A DNA stretch of 64,000 nt, taken from the NCBI RefSeq assembly GCF_964340395.1, contig NC_135558.1, positions 3,509,001 to 3,573,000 on the forward strand, in the 5' to 3' direction. Of the stretch, positions 55,974 through 64,000 are shown in pieces (position 1 is the first letter of the stretch; each line of letters starts with the position of its first letter). The notes below the pieces were generated by a model, which was given only the letters and a program-made list of their open reading frames with translations, had not been told where the DNA came from and ran no database searches. Origin of the DNA: Glandiceps talaboti (Eukaryota > Hemichordata > Enteropneusta > Spengelidae). A program made the position numbers and the translations under genes.

Positions 55974-56221
55974 CCAATAGGGAACTTGCGATCCAGACTG
56001 AGCATGCTCAGACGCAAAGCACTATGGGATTATCTGGGGTTATTGCAATACCTAATTTGGAGCTACTGATAAAATTAACCTCCCACAATTGTCAGGGTAA
56101 CTATGAATTGATCATTTGTGGTTGCAAACAATGTATCAACATGGCTTACAATACTAATTGATTAGTATTTATTATCACATTTCCCATGATTCAACATGGC
56201 GGGTTTGCAAGTTCCTTATTG
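55974..56221. mobile_element. Short TIR element
   Basis: The ends CAATAGGGAACTTGC and GCAAGTTCCTTATTG are inverted 15-bp repeats. Non-coding, about 248 bp. Confidence 0.55.
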
Positions 56222-56744
56222 CAGAGAAGATGACACTTTACTTAAAGTGTAAAATAAATCATGGCTGTGATTTCATAAACTAGTGTACTTCCAAAGAATT
56301 TGTTTATAGAGTGTGCAAAAACTATTATGTAGTTTTGATATTCTTCTTTGTAGAACCCCAGTTTTGGAAGTATATATTTTAGTGAAACGTGCCATATATA
56401 TGCAATTCATACATTCCAAAAAAAATTATTTTAGATATTTTTTATATTATCCAAGTTGTTCTGTACCAGTTTTATATTCAACACTGATTATTACAAACCG
56501 TATATTTTGTCTAAATGTCTTCCATCTTTTATTGTTCATCATATGGATCTATGTATGCAAGGATTGCTGTATTTACATCAACACACTGCCAGATTTCACA
56601 AGCCTATTAAAAGTCAACACTTTTATATACTCATCCAAAATGTCTATTTTTTGAAAGTATCAAATATTCTATTATTTTCTGTATGTAGCCAGTGAAATAA
56701 ATGATTCTAAAAAAACATTATATAGACTGACAATAGTAATACTT

Positions 56745-57480
56745 AATCATTGTATGCAGTGGGTAAAAGAGTACATATACAGAGCTAAGTCATTGTGTGC
56801 AGTGGATGAAAGTATATGTATAGAGCTAAGTCATTGTATGCAGTGGATAAAAGTATATGTATAGAGCTAAGTCATTGTATGCAGTGGATGAAGGTATATG
56901 TATAGAACTAAGTCATTGTATGCAGTGGATAAAAGTATATGTATAGAACTAAGTCATTGTATGCAGTGGATGAAGGTATATGTATAGAGCTAAGTCATTG
57001 TATGCAGTGGATGAAGGTATATGTATAGAGCTAAGTCATTGTATGAAGGTATATGTACAGAGCTAAGTCATTGTATGCAGTGGATGAAAGTACATGTATA
57101 GAGCTAAGTCATTGTATGCAGTGGATGAAGGTATATGTATAGAGCTAAGTCATTGTATGCAGTGGATGAAGGTATATGTATAGAGCTAAGTCATTGTATG
57201 AAGGTATATGTACAGAGCTGAGTCATTGTATGCAGTGGATGAAGGTTTATGTACAGAGCTAAGTCATTGTATGCAGTGGATGAAAGTACATGTACAGAGC
57301 TAAGTCATTGTATGAAGTGGATGAAAGTACATGTATAGAACTAAGTCATTGTATGCAGTGGATGAAAGTACATGTATAGAGCTAAGTCATTGTATGCAGT
57401 GGATGAAAGTATATGTATAGAGCTAAGTCATTGTATGCAGTGGATAAAAGATTGCAGGTACAGAGCTAAGTCGTTGTATA
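56745..57480. repeat. Minisatellite, about 41-bp unit, about 17 copies
   Basis: The unit is AGAGCTAAGTCATTGTATGC plus AGTGGATGAAGGTATATGTAT. Some units lack the AGTGGATG part. A stray partial unit recurs at 58435-58462. Confidence 0.92.
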
Positions 57481-57486
57481 AAGTCG

Positions 57487-58395
57487 ATAAGGCCAAATAA
57501 GAAATAGTTTGTTTCCAATAACCCAACTTACCCTAGTTATGCCCCCAAAATTGCAAAAAGTAAAATGGTATCATTTTTTATGCATTGAAAATAAACTAAA
57601 ATAAAATTCCGACCAACCTACCCTATATCTGAAACAAAGTTTTTAAACACAAAAATCGTCTCACATAATAGAGAATATTATGTTGCTTGAACATATTTCA
57701 TTGGATAAACATAATGTCAACTGTAGATGGCAGTATACATCATCAAAGTCAATTGCGACTGTTCGCAGTCTCAAAACGGGGTTGAAAAATGTCAATTTTC
57801 TTTTATTGGCAGTAATAAAACGTGTCCATGACCGTGGCAAATCATATTTTAGAGATTTCATAGTAGAAAACATGAACTTTTGAGTAGATTATAGTTAATC
57901 TAGGATAAATACATGAAAAATTCACTGAAATTGTAAACTGAAAATCCCATACATTCTATATACTTTCAAAATTTCTTTCGAATCCGAACGCATTTTACAA
58001 TAATTTTCATGTTGAATGCATAAGGGCAAACAAAAAACAGTGTGTTTCCAATAACCTGACCGACCCTAGTTTAAGCCCCCGACCCTAAACATTTTTTTGC
58101 ATGTAAAAAGGTACAACGGTGCAAATTTACTATGCCTCATCAGTGGTCTTTTTTTAAAATCGTATTCCAGAGAGAAACCGGGTCCTTTTAGACTATAAGA
58201 GTACAGTCTGCATAACCTGTTCGTCTACTTCACTAAGTTATACTTGTCTTGGATTCATTTACTTCTTTCCCCATCATCAAGTTCTCACTAAAGTATGGAG
58301 ACCGACGAATATTTTATCTTGGGGTTGAGGAAATTTAAAGTAAAAATAAATTAAAATTCCGACCTACCTACCCTATTTTCTGAAGTCACATGTTA
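57487..58395. repeat. Two related repeat copies (CCAATAACC...CCTACCCTAT)
   Basis: 57487-57640 and 58021-58395 both run from GTTTCCAATAACC through ACCCTAGTT and GCCCCC to ATTCCGACC-like and CTACCCTAT ends. They are separated by unique sequence. Confidence 0.5.
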
Positions 58396-58458
58396 TCGAA
58401 AACAAACAGTTTATTGCCTAATGGTATACTTGTAAAGAGCTAAGCCACTATATGCAGT

Positions 58459-58459
58459 G

Positions 58460-58515
<56 letters not shown>
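58459..58515. repeat. (GACA)n microsatellite
   Basis: About 14 perfect ACAG/GACA units. Confidence 0.95.
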
Positions 58516-58517
<2 letters not shown>

Positions 58518-58976
58518 GATTACCACATATTGTAGAATCCTATTGATGTTCTTGGTTTTGAAGAATCCGATATCAGTTCACTTTAACTCACTACCCAGTT
58601 ATCATACACAGACCTAATAATTTAAAACCTATAATTAGTATAAACATTTAACTGAATTTACACAATTTATTGTAAATGTCAGGATTTTCAACTTTCAAGG
58701 TTTTCCACTTTCCAGATTACGGGTTTTCCGGGTTTTCCACTCTGCGGCGCAAAAGGGAAAACAAGCTAATAATTCTTAAAGCTTGCCATATAGTTTAATG
58801 AGTATGATATTTCACTCAGTCCATGGTGTAAGTGATAGTGTTTCGCAGTCAAACATCTTCCATTGTGGCAATTTTCACTTCCTCAATAACACTGTCAATG
58901 TCATTTCCGTGTGATCTGGTTGCATCGGGTTTCAACATATCCCACAGAACTTTACTTACGTCTAGTACATGTATTT

Positions 58977-59402
58977 GGGATGACCTTATTTTTTGATGTT
59001 TCTCGTAACTATTTCATGGCAACTTATGGGTCGGTCGATTTAAAAAAAGTAAACAAAATACCTTCTTCGTGTTTCTCTTCTTCACCTTTTCCTTCTCTCT
59101 ATCCTCTTTCTATTGGATTCCTGGTAACAAGCCCTTTCCCAGCTGTTGTACACAATTGACAAGTTCTCAGCCACACAAACTTGAATAACTTCCATCATGA
59201 AAGATAAATTTGTTCTGTTCGTGAACAAGTGTCGTTGTCACTAATATGACTGAAGATGAAGTCGACAGTCCAGACACTTCCTTATTCTTGTAAGAGATGG
59301 CACTGTTCCGCAAGGCAATAAAAATATTTGTTTATTTTGACGTTGGAGCTAAAAATTTGGGTCGGTCGAGTAATGAGAAACAGAAAAAAATAGAGTCACC
59401 CT
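58977..59402. mobile_element. TIR element (copy B), GGGTGAC ends
   Basis: Same family as 27711-28150, sharing GGTAACAAGCCCTTTCCCAG, TGTTCTGTTCGTGAACAAGT and AAATTTGGGTCGGTCGA. Two copies about 31 kb apart differ by moderate divergence, so both insertions are old. Confidence 0.7.
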
Positions 59403-59650
59403 CACCATATGAAAAGTCCGGTGAAAATTCGGAGATTTAATTCAAGTCAGAGGGCGTCTGAATTTTCTGGAATTCCCAGTCACATTTGTACGAAATCGAT
59501 CATCAAGGGAAAGTCCCTAGCAACCACCCGAGGACCCCCCCCCCCAAGGGATGCAAACGTCACAATGACAAAAAACTAGCTGACCTCCCTTTAAATAAAG
59601 TGGTATAATCTCATGTCTTCAGCTCCTTCCTGTATATACTTTAGATATCT

Positions 59651-59677
59651 TATAAGAGTGACACTTTACAGTCAGTC
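59651..59677 (+). promoter_or_regulatory. Possible core promoter of the Ig-trypsin gene
   Basis: TATAAG at 59651-59656 precedes an initiator-like TCAGTC at 59672-59677, a spacing shorter than ideal. The ATG is 39 bp further on. The same TATAAG/GTCAGTC pair occurs before the CCP gene. Confidence 0.3.
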
Positions 59678-59715
59678 GTCTTCCCTTTGTACAACCACAA
59701 ACACTTGATGCAGCC

Positions 59716-63463
<3,748 letters not shown>

Positions 63464-63800
63464 GTAAGTTAATATGTATTCAAATTACCTAGTATAGTGT
63501 GTGTCCTACACTGATGACATCACATCAAGTAAGCTAATATGTATTCAAATTACCTAGTATATAGTGTGTCCTACACTGATGACGTCACACCAAGTAGTTA
63601 ATATGTATTCAAATTACCTAGTTTTGTGTGTGTCCTACACTGATGACATCACACCAAGTAAGTTAATATGTATTCAAATTACCTAGTATAGTGCGTGTCC
63701 TACACTGATGACATCACACCGAGTCATTTAATATGTATTCAAATTACCTAGTATAGTATGTGTCCTACACTGATGACATCACACCAAGTAAGTTCATATG
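63464..63800 (+). repeat. About 66-bp array made from the trypsin exon end and donor, 5 copies
   Basis: Each copy contains GTCCTACACTGATGACATCA and CACCAAGTAAGT-like sequence (exon end plus donor), then AATATGTATTCAAATTACCT. Copies 1, 3 and 5 keep GTAAG; copies 2 (GTAGTT) and 4 (GTCATT) have lost it. Confidence 0.93.
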
Positions 63801-64000
63801 TATTCAAATGACCCCGTAGTAAGTCTGGATGCCAACGTGGTCTCTCATTAAACCACGTCTAGTCAAAGTCCCTCAATCAGCACAAAATAGTTGTTCATCC
63901 AATCAAAGAACCCCAATTGTTGTAGTGACGTAACAGTGTGTAAGTAGCATCCTGAGCTGAAAAATATACCATATATTGACATTACATAACTGCCCCAACT
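63801..64000. other. Start of the next intron of the Ig-trypsin gene
   Basis: Unique AT-rich sequence up to the window end; no further exon seen. Confidence 0.6.

Larger units (their letters stand above)
55351..59650. other. Intergenic region without a gene
   Basis: No exon with supportable borders on either strand. It holds a TIR element, a 41-bp minisatellite, two members of a CCAATAACC repeat pair (about 57487-57640 and 58021-58395), a GACA microsatellite and a second GGGTGAC-TIR element. Confidence 0.6.

Noticed and set aside
56745-57480. CRISPR-like array or tRNA-like repeats
   Set aside because: Continuous tandem 41-bp units without spacers and no cloverleaf potential.

Overview
This is an AT-rich stretch of animal (eukaryotic) nuclear DNA. 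Short exons of 90-370 bp carry GT/AG borders and sit in long introns full of microsatellites, minisatellites and decayed transposons. The proteins are multidomain and extracellular (sushi/CCP, EGF, vWA, Ig, Kazal/FIM, NTR, trypsin). Nearly every exon is one domain in phase 1-1, the classic metazoan shuffled-exon layout. Repeat content (non-LTR remnants, Penelope-like traces, TIR elements) fits a marine invertebrate. A lophotrochozoan (mollusc, brachiopod, phoronid or nemertean) or a hemichordate/cephalochordate are possible, but the sequence alone does not settle which.

Layout. (1) 102-6631, minus strand: the 5' part of a secreted protein, signal peptide - EGF-like - CCP - CCP - vWA with a complete MIDAS, running off the left edge; a complement factor B/C2-like candidate. 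(2) 6632-9645: divergent intergenic region with a possible TATA box on each side. (3) 9646-26414, plus: signal peptide - WAP-like four-disulfide module - eight CCP exons - a terminal exon ending in a GPI-anchor-like hydrophobic tail. (4) 32515-54863, plus: nine CCP - one Ig - two CCP - two FIM/follistatin-Kazal modules - NTR domain. No signal-peptide exon was found for it, so it may be the 3' half of one giant gene beginning at 9646, with the 25.9 kb exon as an alternative end. (5) 59716-63463, plus: signal peptide - Ig - trypsin-like protease, running off the right edge before the catalytic serine. Together this looks like a complement-style neighbourhood: a convertase-like protein, CCP regulators or adhesion proteins, a protein whose C-terminal half resembles C6/C7 tails fused to an NTR domain, and an Ig-trypsin protease. 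That functional link is inference from domain content.

The most striking non-coding observation is recurrent. Exon edges with their splice sites have been copied into the adjacent intron at least nine times, sometimes as long tandem arrays: about 25 copies of a 35-bp unit carrying an exon end plus donor at 49219-50117; five 70-bp copies at 47965-48335; five copies of about 66 bp at 63464-63800; acceptor-side copies at 53216-53439, 21935-22387, 21245-21296 and 19591-19638; single relics at 18066-18128 and 837-871. Several other arrays and inverted-repeat elements fill the introns. Apart from these, I see no RNA genes or CRISPR arrays.
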